From assembly GCF_001425785.1 (NCBI RefSeq), contig NZ_LMDI01000006.1:62001-126000 (forward strand): a DNA stretch of 64,000 bases. The letters run 5' to 3'. This DNA is from Rhizobacter sp. Root1221. GTDB taxonomy: Bacteria > Pseudomonadota > Gammaproteobacteria > Burkholderiales > Burkholderiaceae_C. Below the pieces are notes generated by a model that did no database searches, was not told the DNA's origin, and saw nothing but the letters and a program-made list of their open reading frames with translations. Of this stretch, positions 7,710 through 16,453 are shown in pieces; within the stretch, counting starts at the first letter, position 1, and each line of letters opens with the position of its first letter. A program made the position numbers and the translations under genes.

Positions 7710-8648
7710 TCACGCGGCGGCCGGCAGCGAGCTGCGGCGATAGGCACCCGGTGCCGCCCCGCTGGACCGCTTGAACGCCTTGTTGAAGGCCGCCTCGGAC
7801 TGGTAACCCACGCTGTCGGCAATTTCCACCAGCGGCTTGTCCGTGTGGCGTAGCAGGTGCCCCGCGCGAAACATGCGCCAACGCGTGAGGTAGTCGAGCG
7901 GTGACTGCCCGAGCTTCTCCTTGAAACGCAGCGCGAACCCGGAGCGCGACATGCCGGCCGCCGCGGCCAGCGCCTCCACCGTCCAGTTCGCCGCGACGTC
8001 CTGGTGCAGGAGGCGCAGCGCGGCACCGATGCGCCGGTCCGACAGCGCGGCGAGCCATCCCGTGCCGGTGTTGGCATCGAGCGCGTCGATGTGGGCCCGA
8101 ACGGCCTGCACGAAGATGATGTCGGCCAAACGGCTGGCGACCAGGCCGGAGCCGAGGCCCCGCTGGGATGTCTCCATGGCCAGCAGCTGCAGTGCGGCCT
8201 GCAGCAACTGGGTGCGGTCCTGGTCCATGCGGATGTGCAGCAGTCCGGGCAACAAGTCCATCAACGGCTGCGCGCCATGGGCATCGAAGTTGAACCAACC
8301 GCTGACGATGGTGGTCCCGGCGCCATCGCCGCCGATCGGCACCACACCGCCGATGTTCGCCCGCACGACATCCACGCAGTTGACCGTGGGGGACTTGGGT
8401 TCGTCGCGCAGCGTGTACGGCAGGCCCTGGGGAATCACGAAGCAATCGCCTGCGACCAGCGCGATGGGCCCAAGGGGCTGCGTGTTGTCGTCGAGTGTCA
8501 ACCAGCAACCGCCACGCAGGATCAGGCCGAAGCGCGCGGTGCCGTCCACGCGCCGCGTGCTCAACCCCCAGGGCGCCTTGGCCTCCAGCCGCGCGTACAG
8601 CGCGTTTTCGACACGCATCGCGGCGAATACTTCGTCGAGTGGATCCAT
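7710..8648 (-). CDS. AraC family transcriptional regulator with cupin sensor domain
   Basis: A 312-residue regulator. An N-terminal cupin-type domain (about residues 10-190; FGLILRGGCWLTLDD, then VAGDCFVIPQG) precedes a C-terminal double helix-turn-helix (WTVEALAAAAGMSRSGFALR, then IADSVGYQSEAAFNKAFKR). The layout is that of AraC regulators with the cupin_6 sensor, often linked to short-chain dehydrogenases or small NTF2-like proteins. It is divergent from a SnoaL-like gene, whose predicted promoter (8701-8729) lies in the shared region. That gene is the likely target. The ligand is unknown. Confidence 0.92.
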   Translation of the reverse strand: MDPLDEVFAAMRVENALYARLEAKAPWGLSTRRVDGTARFGLILRGGCWLTLDDNTQPLGPIALVAGDCFVIPQGLPYTLRDEPKSPTVNCVDVVRANIGGVVPIGGDGAGTTIVSGWFNFDAHGAQPLMDLLPGLLHIRMDQDRTQLLQAALQLLAMETSQRGLGSGLVASRLADIIFVQAVRAHIDALDANTGTGWLAALSDRRIGAALRLLHQDVAANWTVEALAAAAGMSRSGFALRFKEKLGQSPLDYLTRWRMFRAGHLLRHTDKPLVEIADSVGYQSEAAFNKAFKRSSGAAPGAYRRSSLPAAA

Positions 8649-8700
8649 GGTTCAGGCCGAGAAACTGGACGATCGGACAAGAAGTCTAGCGCCCGTGACA

Positions 8701-8729
8701 TTGAGTGTCCAACGATGGGTGCCTAGCAT
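8701..8729 (+). promoter_or_regulatory. Predicted sigma-70 promoter of the second SnoaL-like gene
   Basis: TTGAGT (8701-8706) and TAGCAT (8724-8729) are separated by exactly 17 bp. They lie upstream of both candidate starts (8761 and 8803) and just downstream of GGAC-containing repeats that could bind the divergent AraC protein. The assignment is by pattern only. Confidence 0.45.
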
Positions 8730-8802
8730 TCCCTTCGTCAACCTCCAACAGGACCCTGCGATGTCAACGGGCACCTCGGGGCCCCCCTTCCAAGGAACCG
8801 CC

Positions 8803-9171
8803 ATGACCTCCACTGCACAACAACTGGCCGACCGCTACGCCGCGGTCTGGAATGAACCGGATCCGGTGGCCCGGCGCGATGCCATCGAACAGCTGTGGGT
8901 GCCCGATGGCCTGCATGGCGTGTCCACGCGCCAGGCCCGCGGGTACGCGGCGCTGGAGGAACGCATCACCGGCGCATACAACACGAACGTGCGCGATGCG
9001 GGCCACAGGTTCCGGGCGGTGGCAAACGCCCAGGGTCTGCGCGACGTGGTCACGTTCAACTGGGAGATGGTCCGGCCGGCCACCGGGGAGGTGCTGGCCG
9101 TGGGCCTCGAGTTCCTGCAGGTCGACGCCGAGGGGCGCATCGTCACCGACTACCAGTTCATCGTGTCGTAG
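8803..9171 (+). CDS. SnoaL-like / NTF2 family protein
   Basis: A 122-residue single-domain protein of the NTF2/SnoaL superfamily. It has the N-terminal helix AQQLADRYAAVWNEPDP, the motif ALEERITGAYNT, and a C-terminal sheet with VTFNWEMVRPATGEV. Chosen start: ATG 8803, preceded by AAGGA. An in-frame ATG at 8761 with AGGA upstream would add 14 residues and cannot be excluded. Homologues near AraC genes are usually of unknown function. No catalytic assignment is possible, since the polar pocket residues of known cyclases are not obvious. It is probably under control of the divergent AraC regulator. Confidence 0.8.
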   Translation: MTSTAQQLADRYAAVWNEPDPVARRDAIEQLWVPDGLHGVSTRQARGYAALEERITGAYNTNVRDAGHRFRAVANAQGLRDVVTFNWEMVRPATGEVLAVGLEFLQVDAEGRIVTDYQFIVS

Positions 9172-9230
9172 AGCCGCTCCCGGCGGCAGGGTCTTGTCCG
9201 CTGGATGCCTGTCTCGCCTGCATTTATGCT

Positions 9231-9254
9231 CCAATTGGATTCCAATTAGAATCC
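9231..9254. promoter_or_regulatory. Operator-like repeats before the ribbon-helix-helix gene
   Basis: The palindrome CCAATTGG (9231-9238) is fused to a perfect inverted repeat GGATTC-N6-GAATCC (9237-9254), and CCAATT occurs twice. A -10-like TATGCT (9225-9230) lies directly upstream and a strong AGGAGG ribosome site (9255-9260) directly downstream. Such compact symmetric repeats are typical targets of RHH repressors, so the product of the next gene probably binds here. Confidence 0.6.
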
Positions 9255-9265
9255 AGGAGGATGGC

Positions 9266-9691
9266 ATGACACAGGACAACACGGCACTCGAAACGCGGCA
9301 ACGGGCCGGCGAGACGGAGAAGATGACGGTCAACGTCGGTGTGGTCGACCTCGGGCAGGTCGACCTCCTGGTCCAGGAGGGGTTCTATTCCAACCGCTCG
9401 GACCTGATCCGCACCGCCCTGCGCAACCAGCTCGCGCTGCACGCCGACGTGGTGAAACAAACCGTCGCCCGCCGCACCCTCACGCTGGGTCTCCAGCACT
9501 TCAGCCGCGCCGACCTGGAGCAGGCCGTGGCGTCGGGCCACCGCCTGAACGTCCAAGTGGTCGGCCTGGCCCGCATCGCCAACGACGTGACACCCGACCT
9601 GGCGCTCGCCGCCATCGAGTCGGTGACGGTGCTGGGCGCCTTCCAGGCCAGCCCGGCCGTGCGGCGTGCCCTGTCCGGCCGCATCCACTGA
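9266..9691 (+). CDS. Ribbon-helix-helix (CopG-like) transcriptional regulator
   Basis: A 141-residue protein. The segment KMTVNVGVVDLGQVDLLVQE, followed by GFYSNRSDLIRTALRNQL, is a textbook ribbon-helix-helix: one beta strand for DNA contact, two helices and the SNRSDLIR turn (about residues 19-57). The C-terminal two thirds are an uncharacterised domain, possibly for a ligand or partner. The start at ATG 9266 follows AGGAGG. An ATG at 9261 is out of frame. It is followed 28 bp later by the PHB depolymerase-like gene. Inference: an autorepressor of this two-gene operon acting at 9231-9254, perhaps responding to polyhydroxyalkanoate status. Confidence 0.82.
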   Translation: MTQDNTALETRQRAGETEKMTVNVGVVDLGQVDLLVQEGFYSNRSDLIRTALRNQLALHADVVKQTVARRTLTLGLQHFSRADLEQAVASGHRLNVQVVGLARIANDVTPDLALAAIESVTVLGAFQASPAVRRALSGRIH

Positions 9692-9719
9692 TCCGCAGCC
9701 CCCGAACCGGAGACCTCTC

Positions 9720-10916
9720 ATGAACAACCCCTTCAAGCCAAGTGCGTCCACCTTCGACGCCCATGCAATCAACGAAACGATCCAGCGTGCGCTTGCGTCC
9801 GCGGGGCTCGACACCTCGTCCGGCCCGATGCACCAGGTGACCGAAACCATCCGGCGCGCACTCGCATCGACGGGCGGCACGGGCATGCCCATGCCGCCGG
9901 TGCCGGCCGGGCCCGTGATCGACGTGGTCGCCCGCGTTGTCGACACCGAAGACCACGAGCCCGCCCGTCGGCCGCCGCCGGACCCGGTGGACCAGGCGGA
10001 TGGCACCGGCACCTTCGAGACCTGTGAATTCAGCAACCGGTTCGGCAGCCGCGCCTACAAGCTCTACGTCCCCGCCGGCGCCCCGGACGCGGCGCGGCCC
10101 CTGGTCGTGATGCTGCACGGGTGCACCCAGTCGGCGGACGACTTCGCTGCGGGCACGCGCATGAACAGGCTCGCCGACGAACACGGCTTCCTGGTGGTGT
10201 ACCCCGAGCAGCCGGCCCACGCGAACCCGTCGAAGTGCTGGAGCTGGTTCAAGCCGCAAGACCAGGCACGCGACGCGGGCGAACCGTCGTTGATTGCCGG
10301 CATCGTGCGCGAGGTGCTGGCCCGCCACGGCACCGACCCGCGCCGCACCTTCGTCGCCGGACTGTCGGCGGGTGCCGCGATGGCCGTGGTGCTGGGCGAG
10401 ACCTACCCGGAGGTGTTCGCGGGCGTGGGCGCGCACTCGGGCTTGCCGTACGGCAGTGCACACGACATCCCTTCGGCCATGGCGGCCATGAAAGGCGGGC
10501 GCAGCGGGCTGCCCGGTCTTCGCGGCCTGCCGGGCGCCGGCACCGATGGCGCGAAGACGGCAGCCCAACCGGTGCCCATCATCGTCTTCCACGGCGACCG
10601 GGACCACACCGTCCAGCAGGTCAACGGCACCGAGATCGTCAAGCAGGCCAAGGACGCCTACCAGGCCCAGGCGGGGCAGGACGCCTTGATCGCCAGCACC
10701 CAGAGCGGCCAGACGCCGCGCGGCCGCCGCTACAGCCGCACGCTGTTTGCCCGACCCGGCGAGGAGCCGCAGATCGAGTCGTGGACCCTGCACGGCGCCG
10801 GGCACGCGTGGTCGGGAGGAGATGCCCGCGGCACCTACACCGATGGCAACGGGCCGGATGCCTCGGCGGAGATGATCCGGTTCTTCCTCGCGCTGCCGCG
10901 CGCGGGGTCGGCGTGA
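9720..10916 (+). CDS. PHB depolymerase family esterase
   Basis: A 398-residue alpha/beta-hydrolase of the short-chain polyhydroxyalkanoate depolymerase/LpqC type. It has the oxyanion segment MLHGCTQSADDFAAGTRM, the nucleophile elbow GLSAG, the acid in HGDRDHTV and the histidine in GAGHAWSGG. No signal peptide is seen, which argues for an intracellular esterase rather than a secreted depolymerase. The N-terminus contains two copies of ETI-RALAS-G (about residues 19-29 and 42-52), probably amphipathic helices. The start is ATG 9720 with GGAGA upstream. It is probably co-transcribed with the RHH regulator. The substrate could be PHB granule oligomers or another polyester or xylan ester. Confidence 0.88.
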   Translation: MNNPFKPSASTFDAHAINETIQRALASAGLDTSSGPMHQVTETIRRALASTGGTGMPMPPVPAGPVIDVVARVVDTEDHEPARRPPPDPVDQADGTGTFETCEFSNRFGSRAYKLYVPAGAPDAARPLVVMLHGCTQSADDFAAGTRMNRLADEHGFLVVYPEQPAHANPSKCWSWFKPQDQARDAGEPSLIAGIVREVLARHGTDPRRTFVAGLSAGAAMAVVLGETYPEVFAGVGAHSGLPYGSAHDIPSAMAAMKGGRSGLPGLRGLPGAGTDGAKTAAQPVPIIVFHGDRDHTVQQVNGTEIVKQAKDAYQAQAGQDALIASTQSGQTPRGRRYSRTLFARPGEEPQIESWTLHGAGHAWSGGDARGTYTDGNGPDASAEMIRFFLALPRAGSA

Positions 10917-11049
10917 TCTGCCACCGATGCGTCGTGGTTGCCGTGGCCCGGCCGGAACCGATCTGGATCGCAAGAACCCGTCGGCCCCCCTCTCCACCAG
11001 GTCTCGAAAACTCGGCTTGAACCGGACGACTCGGAGAATCAGGCCTGCC

Positions 11050-12426
11050 TTACTGAGCCTCGATGATCTCGCACGACCACACAAGGTCCACGCACAGGCC
11101 GCCGCCGGGTGCGTCGACCAGTGCAATATCGACGCCATGACGATCGCATATCTCCTTCACGATGGCCAGGCCGAGGCCGCTTCCTTGGGTCTGCGATCCC
11201 GCGATGCGATAGAACCTCTCGAACGCCCTGGCCCGCTCGGCGGGCGCAATGCCAGGCCCGTTGTCGACGACACACAAGGTGGCGCATTGCGCTCGCTTGC
11301 CGACGCTGACGGTCACCGTTCCGCGTTCCTGCGTGTAGACGATGGCGTTGTGCACGAGGTTGGCGACGAGTTCTCGCAACAGCACACGCTCCCCGCGCAC
11401 CAGTAGCGAGTCGCTGCCCTCGAAGCCGAGATCGATCCCCTTGCCCCTGGCGACGGGAAGCATCTCGAACGTCGCCTCGCGCGCCAGCGCCGTCAATTCG
11501 ACGTCCTCTACTTCGAGCGTGCGCCCGGGTTCGCTGCGTGCCAGTGCAAGCAACTGGCCGACAAGCCTGCCGGTCGTGTCCGTGGCCTCATGCAGGCGGC
11601 TCACCACGCCACGCATCGCCTCCAGGTCGATCTGCATCAGGGCGTGGCCGACCTGGGCGCGCAGCAGCGTGAGCGGCGTCTTCAGTTGGTGCGACGCGTT
11701 GGCGACGAAGCGCACCTGGGCCTCGCTGAGCTGGCGTTGGCGTTCGGTGTGTGAATTGATGGCGTGAATGAGCGGTGCCACCTCGCGCGGCACCGTGCGC
11801 GTGTCGACGGGGGTCAGGTCGTGTGCGCCACGCGCGCGCACCTCGTCGCGCAATCGTTTCAGCGGCGCCAGGCCCTGCCGCACGCCCAACGCGATCAAGC
11901 CCGCAGCCGCAGCGATCAACAACAGCTGCACGCTTGCCGCGTCCGCCACGATGCGCCACGTGAGTTGGCGTCGGGCATCCATGGTTTCGGCGACTTGCAC
12001 GAGCAGAGGTCTCTGCTCGGCACCGTCCACCACCGTGAAGGCCAGCGCCACGACACGAATGTCATGGCCCTTGTAGGCGGCGTCGTAGAACACGGGCTCT
12101 TCGCGTGGCAGCGCGGCCGGTGCCGGCAGGTCTTCGTAACCTGTGATGAAGCGGCCACCTTTCAGGTCGGCGATGCGGTAGAAGATGCTGTCCTGTGCGT
12201 CGGTGCGCAGCATCTCCAGCGCGGCATAGGGCAGGTCCGCCACCACTTCGCCGTCGGCCATGTTCAGGCGCTCGCTGACGACCAGCGCCGAACCCAGCAA
12301 GGTCCGGTCGTACGCTTCATGGGCCTGAGAGAGGCTGCGCATGTAGCCGGCGACGAACCCCAGCGCCCACAGCGAGAGGGTGGGAACCAGCAGCCAGCGC
12401 AGCAGCAGGCTACGCAGGCGTGTCAT
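11050..12426 (-). CDS. Sensor histidine kinase, TctE-like
   Basis: A 458-residue membrane kinase. A first membrane helix (LLVPTLSLWALGFVAGYM) is followed by a periplasmic 2CSK-type sensor domain, a second helix (VQLLLIAAAAGLIALGV), a HAMP-like linker, the phosphoacceptor segment FVANASHQLKTPL and an ATPase domain (ELVANLVHNAIVYT, VDNGPGI, GSGLGLAIVKEI). The layout and the 2CSK sensor match the TctE/QseC group, which senses tricarboxylates or related acids. The start at ATG 12426 overlaps the response-regulator gene by 17 bp. A solute-binding protein gene and tctCBA lie adjacent. The likely signal is a di- or tricarboxylate, by inference. Confidence 0.9.
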   Translation of the reverse strand: MTRLRSLLLRWLLVPTLSLWALGFVAGYMRSLSQAHEAYDRTLLGSALVVSERLNMADGEVVADLPYAALEMLRTDAQDSIFYRIADLKGGRFITGYEDLPAPAALPREEPVFYDAAYKGHDIRVVALAFTVVDGAEQRPLLVQVAETMDARRQLTWRIVADAASVQLLLIAAAAGLIALGVRQGLAPLKRLRDEVRARGAHDLTPVDTRTVPREVAPLIHAINSHTERQRQLSEAQVRFVANASHQLKTPLTLLRAQVGHALMQIDLEAMRGVVSRLHEATDTTGRLVGQLLALARSEPGRTLEVEDVELTALAREATFEMLPVARGKGIDLGFEGSDSLLVRGERVLLRELVANLVHNAIVYTQERGTVTVSVGKRAQCATLCVVDNGPGIAPAERARAFERFYRIAGSQTQGSGLGLAIVKEICDRHGVDIALVDAPGGGLCVDLVWSCEIIEAQ

Positions 12427-13090
12427 CGGCAGCCTCGAGCACATAACCGAGCCCGCGCAGCGTGTGGATCGCCGCGCCGCTGCCGTCGAGCCTGCGCCGC
12501 ACGCGGTGCACGTAGACCTCGACCGCATCGTGGCTGAGCACGGTGTCGCTGGAGCGCAGCCGGTCGGCGAGTTCGATCTTCCTGACGGGCCGGCCGGCCT
12601 GGACGGTCAGGGCCTCCAGCAGGTCGTGTTCGCGCGGCGGCAGGTCCAGGTGGCGCGCACCCACGGCGAAGCGCCGCGAGACGGTGTCGAACTCAAGCAG
12701 GCCGACACGCAGCACCGAGTGCACGGCGCCGAGGCTGCGCCGGTGCAAGGCCCTCAGCCGCGCCTCGAGCTCGGACAGGTCGAAGGGCTTGGGAAGGTAG
12801 TCGTCGGCGCCCGCGTTCAGGCCGTTCACACGGTCGAGGGTGTCGCCACTGGCCGTCAGCACGAGCACCGGCACATTGTTCCCGCGCCTGCGCAGGCGCC
12901 GCAGGATCTCGATGCCTCCCAGCCGCGGCAGGGCCAGGTCGAGGACGACCGCGTCGAATGCGTGCTGCTGCAGGTCCTCATCGGCCTGCAAGCCGTCGGA
13001 ACAGGCGTCGACCAGGATTCCCAGCACGCCGAGCGACTGGGTCAGGGTTTGCACCAGTTGCAGGTGGTCTTCGATCAGCAGGATGCGCAT
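12410..13090 (-). CDS. OmpR-family response regulator, TctD-like
   Basis: A 226-residue regulator. The receiver domain has acidic residues in LLIEDHLQLV, the phospho-acceptor Asp in AVVLDLALPRLGG, and Thr/Lys in VLTASG and YLPKPFD. The OmpR-type winged helix follows (EHDLLEALTVQAGRPV, then VEVYVHRVRRRLDG, then IHTLRGLGYVL). A longer open frame exists upstream, but the ATG at 13088-13090 gives the standard N-terminus MRILLIEDH. It partners with the overlapping histidine kinase gene. It is divergent from the solute-binding protein gene (116 bp apart). The tandem GAGCTTTC repeats in front of the tct/lyase genes have the spacing expected for this class. Confidence 0.92.
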   Translation of the reverse strand: MRILLIEDHLQLVQTLTQSLGVLGILVDACSDGLQADEDLQQHAFDAVVLDLALPRLGGIEILRRLRRRGNNVPVLVLTASGDTLDRVNGLNAGADDYLPKPFDLSELEARLRALHRRSLGAVHSVLRVGLLEFDTVSRRFAVGARHLDLPPREHDLLEALTVQAGRPVRKIELADRLRSSDTVLSHDAVEVYVHRVRRRLDGSGAAIHTLRGLGYVLEAADDTPA

Positions 13091-13206
13091 GGACGGTCGG
13101 GTATCGCCGCGAGGCAGGGTTTGATCCGCTTGTTCGGGCTGCAGGGTACACGCAAGGGCGATGGGCGCGCACTGCAATAATCCCGGCACACAACGGAGAT
13201 GACAGG

Positions 13207-14286
13207 ATGCCAACACGCCGCAGTGCGATCGGGGTGGGCTTGTTGGGACTGGGGGGCACCTTGGCGAGTGCTGTTCGCGCAGCGGGCACCGGCTCGGACG
13301 CGCGGTCGGCGGACCGCCGCGTGCGTGTGATGTCCACCACCGATCGGGCAGCCGTTCAGCCGCTGATCGACGACTTCGAGCGCCGGCATGCCGGCCTGCG
13401 GGTCGACTACCGCCAGCTCGGAAGCGTGGAGTTGTACCAGCGATTCCTGCATGAAAAGCGCCATGCGGCGGACCGGCCCGATGTCTTGTGGAGCTCGGCC
13501 ATGGACCTGCAGATCAAGCTGGTCAACGACGGGCACGCATTGCGGTACGAGAGCCCGCACGCATTGCAGCTGCCCCGCTGGGCCGTCTGGAAGCACGAAG
13601 CCTACGGCACGACGCGCGAACCGGTCGGCATCGTGTACAACCGCCAGCTGCTCGCCGAGCACGACGTGCCCCGCACGCATGCCGCGTTGGCTGCGCTCTT
13701 GCGGGCCGACACCGCTCGCTTCCGAGACCGCGTGTCGACCTATGACATCGAGCGCGCCGGGCTGGGTTTCCTGATCGCGGCCCACGACGCCATGGCCACA
13801 CCGCGCTCCTGGGACTTGGTGCAGGCGCTCGGCCTGTGCCGCGCGAGCCTGCATGCCGATACCCAAAGCATGCTCGAAGGTGTGGCCACCGGGCGATCGC
13901 TGCTGGCATTCAATGTGCTGGGCACCTATGCGGAGGCCTTTGCGCGGAGCAACTCCGAGGTAGCGGTCGCGTACCTGAACGACTACACGCTGGTCGTGTC
14001 GCGCGTGGCCTTCATCGCGCGCAGCGCGCCCAACCCGCAGGGCGCCCGCGCGTGGCTCGACCACTTGCTTTCGCTGGATGGCCAGCAACTGCTGGCCGAC
14101 GGCGGCGGACCGTATGCGGTGAGGACAGACGCCACGCGGCCCCGGTCGGCCGCCGCGATCATGCGCCAGCTGGGAACCGCGGCCCGGCCCATCGCCTTGG
14201 GTCCCGGGCTGCTGGCTCATCTCGATCGCAGCAAACATGACGCCTTTCTGAAGCGTTGGCACCGCGAGTTCGGCCAGTCGCGCTGA
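13207..14286 (+). CDS. ABC transporter solute-binding protein (iron/spermidine-like)
   Basis: A 359-residue exported protein. A signal sequence (RRSAIGVGLLGLGGTLASAV with a following Ala-rich cleavage region) leads into a periplasmic binding fold of the Fe3+/polyamine-type family. Features are VMSTTDRAAVQPLIDDFE, a central PVGIVYNRQLLAE and a C-terminal VSRVAFIARSAPNPQGARAW. No permease or ATPase gene accompanies it. The gene is divergent from the TctDE-like two-component genes. In such arrangements the binding protein can act as ligand receptor for the kinase, which is my preferred reading. The start is ATG 13207 with GGAG upstream. Confidence 0.85.
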   Translation: MPTRRSAIGVGLLGLGGTLASAVRAAGTGSDARSADRRVRVMSTTDRAAVQPLIDDFERRHAGLRVDYRQLGSVELYQRFLHEKRHAADRPDVLWSSAMDLQIKLVNDGHALRYESPHALQLPRWAVWKHEAYGTTREPVGIVYNRQLLAEHDVPRTHAALAALLRADTARFRDRVSTYDIERAGLGFLIAAHDAMATPRSWDLVQALGLCRASLHADTQSMLEGVATGRSLLAFNVLGTYAEAFARSNSEVAVAYLNDYTLVVSRVAFIARSAPNPQGARAWLDHLLSLDGQQLLADGGGPYAVRTDATRPRSAAAIMRQLGTAARPIALGPGLLAHLDRSKHDAFLKRWHREFGQSR

Positions 14287-14334
14287 TGCGGCATGGCGTC
14301 ACGACCTGGCGGCCAGCGAGCATCGAACACTGCC

Positions 14335-15846
14335 CTAGAGCACAGCCTGTAGCGCTGCGCCCCGGCGCCGCCGAACCAGCTTCGCCAGTCGCGGCACGAT
14401 GACCGCTGCCGCCGTGATCGCCAGCACCGCCGCCGAGATCGGCTGGGTGAAGAAGATCGACGGGTCACCCTGGCTGATGGCCAGTGCGCGGCGCAACTGG
14501 GTCTCCGCCATCGGCCCGAGGATCATGCCGACGATGGTGGGTGCCACCGGGATGTCGTGGCGCCGCATTGCGAAGCCGATCAGGCCGATGCCGTACAGAA
14601 GCGCCAGGTCGAACCACGAGTTGCGCAGGCCGTAGGCGCCGAGCGTGGCGAACACCAGGATGCCCGCATAGAGCAGCGGCCGTGGAATCGACAGCAGCTT
14701 GACCCACAGGCCCACCAGCGGAAGGTTGAGAATGAGGAGCAGCACGTTGCCCACGTAGAGGCTCGCGATCAGGCCCCACACGAGCTGCGGCTCGTTGGCG
14801 AACAGGAGCGGCCCGGGCTGCAGCCCGTATTGCTGGAAGGCCGACAGCATGATCGCCGCCGTCGCGCCGGTGGGCAGGCCCAAGGTCAGCAGGGGCACCA
14901 GCATGCCGGCGGCGGCCGCGTTGTTGGCCGCCTCGGGCCCGGCCACGCCTTCGATCGCACCCTTGCCGAACTCTTCGGGATGTGTGGTGAGCTTCTTCTC
15001 CATTGCGTAGGAAAGAAAGGTCGGGATCTCCGAGCCGCCTGCCGGCATGGCACCGAACGGAAACCCGATCGCGGTGCCGCGCAGCCAGGGCTTCCACGAG
15101 CGCGACCAGTCCGACGCGCTCATCCACACCGAGCCCTTGACCGATTCCACCTTGTCGGCGACGCGGTCCAGGTAGGTCGCGACGTACAGCGTCTCGCCGA
15201 CCGCGAACAGGCCGACCGCGACGATCACGATGTCCACACCGTCGAGCAGCTCGGGCACGCCCAGTGTCAGGCGCGGCTGGCCGCTCTGGCTGTCCAGCCC
15301 GATCAGTCCCAGCACCAGGCCGAAGAACAGGCTCGCCAGCCCGCGCGCCGGTGAACTGCCCAATACGGCCGAGACGGTGGTGAAGGCCAGCACCATCACC
15401 GCGAAGTACTCGGCGGGGCCGAACTTCAGCGCTACCTCGACCATGGCCGGGGCCGCGATGGTGAGCATCACCGTGGCCAGCGTGCCAGCCACGAACGAAC
15501 CGATCGCCGCGGTGGCCAGCGCCGGGCCGGCGCGGCCGCGCTTGGCCATCAGGTTGCCCTCCATCGCGGTGACGATGGTGGCCGACTCGCCGGGCGTGTT
15601 GAGCAGGATCGAGGTGGTCGAGCCGCCGTACATGGCGCCGTAGTAGATGCCGGCGAACAGGATCAGCGCGCCCGTCGGGTCGACGCTGGCGGTGGCGGGC
15701 AGCAGCAGCGCGATGGTCAGCGCCGGCCCCACGCCGGGCAGCACGCCGATGGCGGTGCCCAGCGTGACGCCGAGCAGGCCGAGCAGCAGGTTCTTGATGC
15801 TGAGCGCAACGGCGAAGCCGCTCATCAGGGCGGTGAACGTGTCCAT
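14335..15846 (-). CDS. tctA: Tripartite tricarboxylate transporter, large permease TctA
   Basis: A 503-residue inner-membrane protein with about 11-12 hydrophobic helices, the standard TctA length. Conserved family segments include [33 protein letters not shown] and [19 protein letters not shown]. It forms the transport channel with TctB and receives substrate from the periplasmic TctC. It is the last gene of the minus-strand tctC-tctB-tctA operon. A 76-bp gap containing a GC-rich repeat separates it from tctB. The substrate is probably citrate or a related tricarboxylate, supported by the divergent lyase and malic enzyme genes. Confidence 0.95.
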   Translation of the reverse strand: MDTFTALMSGFAVALSIKNLLLGLLGVTLGTAIGVLPGVGPALTIALLLPATASVDPTGALILFAGIYYGAMYGGSTTSILLNTPGESATIVTAMEGNLMAKRGRAGPALATAAIGSFVAGTLATVMLTIAAPAMVEVALKFGPAEYFAVMVLAFTTVSAVLGSSPARGLASLFFGLVLGLIGLDSQSGQPRLTLGVPELLDGVDIVIVAVGLFAVGETLYVATYLDRVADKVESVKGSVWMSASDWSRSWKPWLRGTAIGFPFGAMPAGGSEIPTFLSYAMEKKLTTHPEEFGKGAIEGVAGPEAANNAAAAGMLVPLLTLGLPTGATAAIMLSAFQQYGLQPGPLLFANEPQLVWGLIASLYVGNVLLLILNLPLVGLWVKLLSIPRPLLYAGILVFATLGAYGLRNSWFDLALLYGIGLIGFAMRRHDIPVAPTIVGMILGPMAETQLRRALAISQGDPSIFFTQPISAAVLAITAAAVIVPRLAKLVRRRRGAALQAVL

Positions 15847-15848
15847 CA

Positions 15849-15921
15849 GGCCTCCTGGCGGGCCGCCCCAAGGGAGGCCTGCGCCCCTCCGGGGGGCAGT
15901 GAACGAAGTGAGCGTGGGGGT
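15849..15921. repeat. GC-rich palindromic repeat, REP-like
   Basis: The tctB-tctA gap is filled by a GC-rich element. It starts CGGGCCGCCCCAAG, contains complementary GGGAGGCCTGC and CCCCTCCGGGGGG runs, and ends near GAACGAAGTGAGCGTGGGGG. The same opening block recurs at 63551-63565. From general knowledge, such elements are scattered in intergenic sites of Burkholderiales. The function is unknown; it may influence tctA expression relative to tctCB. Confidence 0.6.
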
Positions 15922-15922
15922 T

Positions 15923-16432
15923 TCATCCTGGTGCTCCCCGGCTCAGCCACCCCATCGGCAGGTTCAGGCCCAGCCCGCGGGTGAACAGAAAGAACACCAG
16001 CACCGAGATCAGCACTGCAATCACGATGTCGCGCGCCGGCCGGGTGCTGCCGAAGCCGCGCGCGATCAGTGCGTACAGCAGCGCCGAGGCGACGATGAAG
16101 CCGGCCCAGCCGATCAGCACCATGTGCAGCAGCACCGCCAGGCTGATCAGGCCGAAGGCGCGCCAGTCGGCGCCCTGCTGCGCCGTGGCGTCGTCGGGCA
16201 TGCCACGCCAGCCCCCATTGAGGGCCTGCCAGCCGAGCACCAGCCCGATCACGGACATGCCACTGCCGATCAGCGTGGGGAACAGCCCCGGGCCGACGCC
16301 GGCATGGCTGCTCGCCGCCTTCACCAGACTGCCCTGCCACACGACGAATCCGCCGAGCAACACCATGCCGAGCGAAAGCAGCGCTTCGCCGCCGAGCGCC
16401 GGGCGGGTGGATTTCAAGAGGGGTTTGCTCAC
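15923..16432 (-). CDS. tctB: Tripartite tricarboxylate transporter, small permease TctB
   Basis: A 169-residue membrane protein with four predicted helices: [54 protein letters not shown] and [17 protein letters not shown]. This is the TctB layout. The segment [11 protein letters not shown] is a common TctB motif. Translation starts with GTG at 16430-16432, preceded by AAAGG. It lies between tctC and tctA, 21 bp after tctC. Confidence 0.88.
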   Translation of the reverse strand: MSKPLLKSTRPALGGEALLSLGMVLLGGFVVWQGSLVKAASSHAGVGPGLFPTLIGSGMSVIGLVLGWQALNGGWRGMPDDATAQQGADWRAFGLISLAVLLHMVLIGWAGFIVASALLYALIARGFGSTRPARDIVIAVLISVLVFFLFTRGLGLNLPMGWLSRGAPG

Positions 16433-16453
16433 GTGGGACCTTTCGTGGCGGCA

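Noticed and set aside
10917-11049. Possible terminator between the convergent esterase and histidine kinase genes
   Set aside because: I could not find a convincing stem followed by a T run in either direction.
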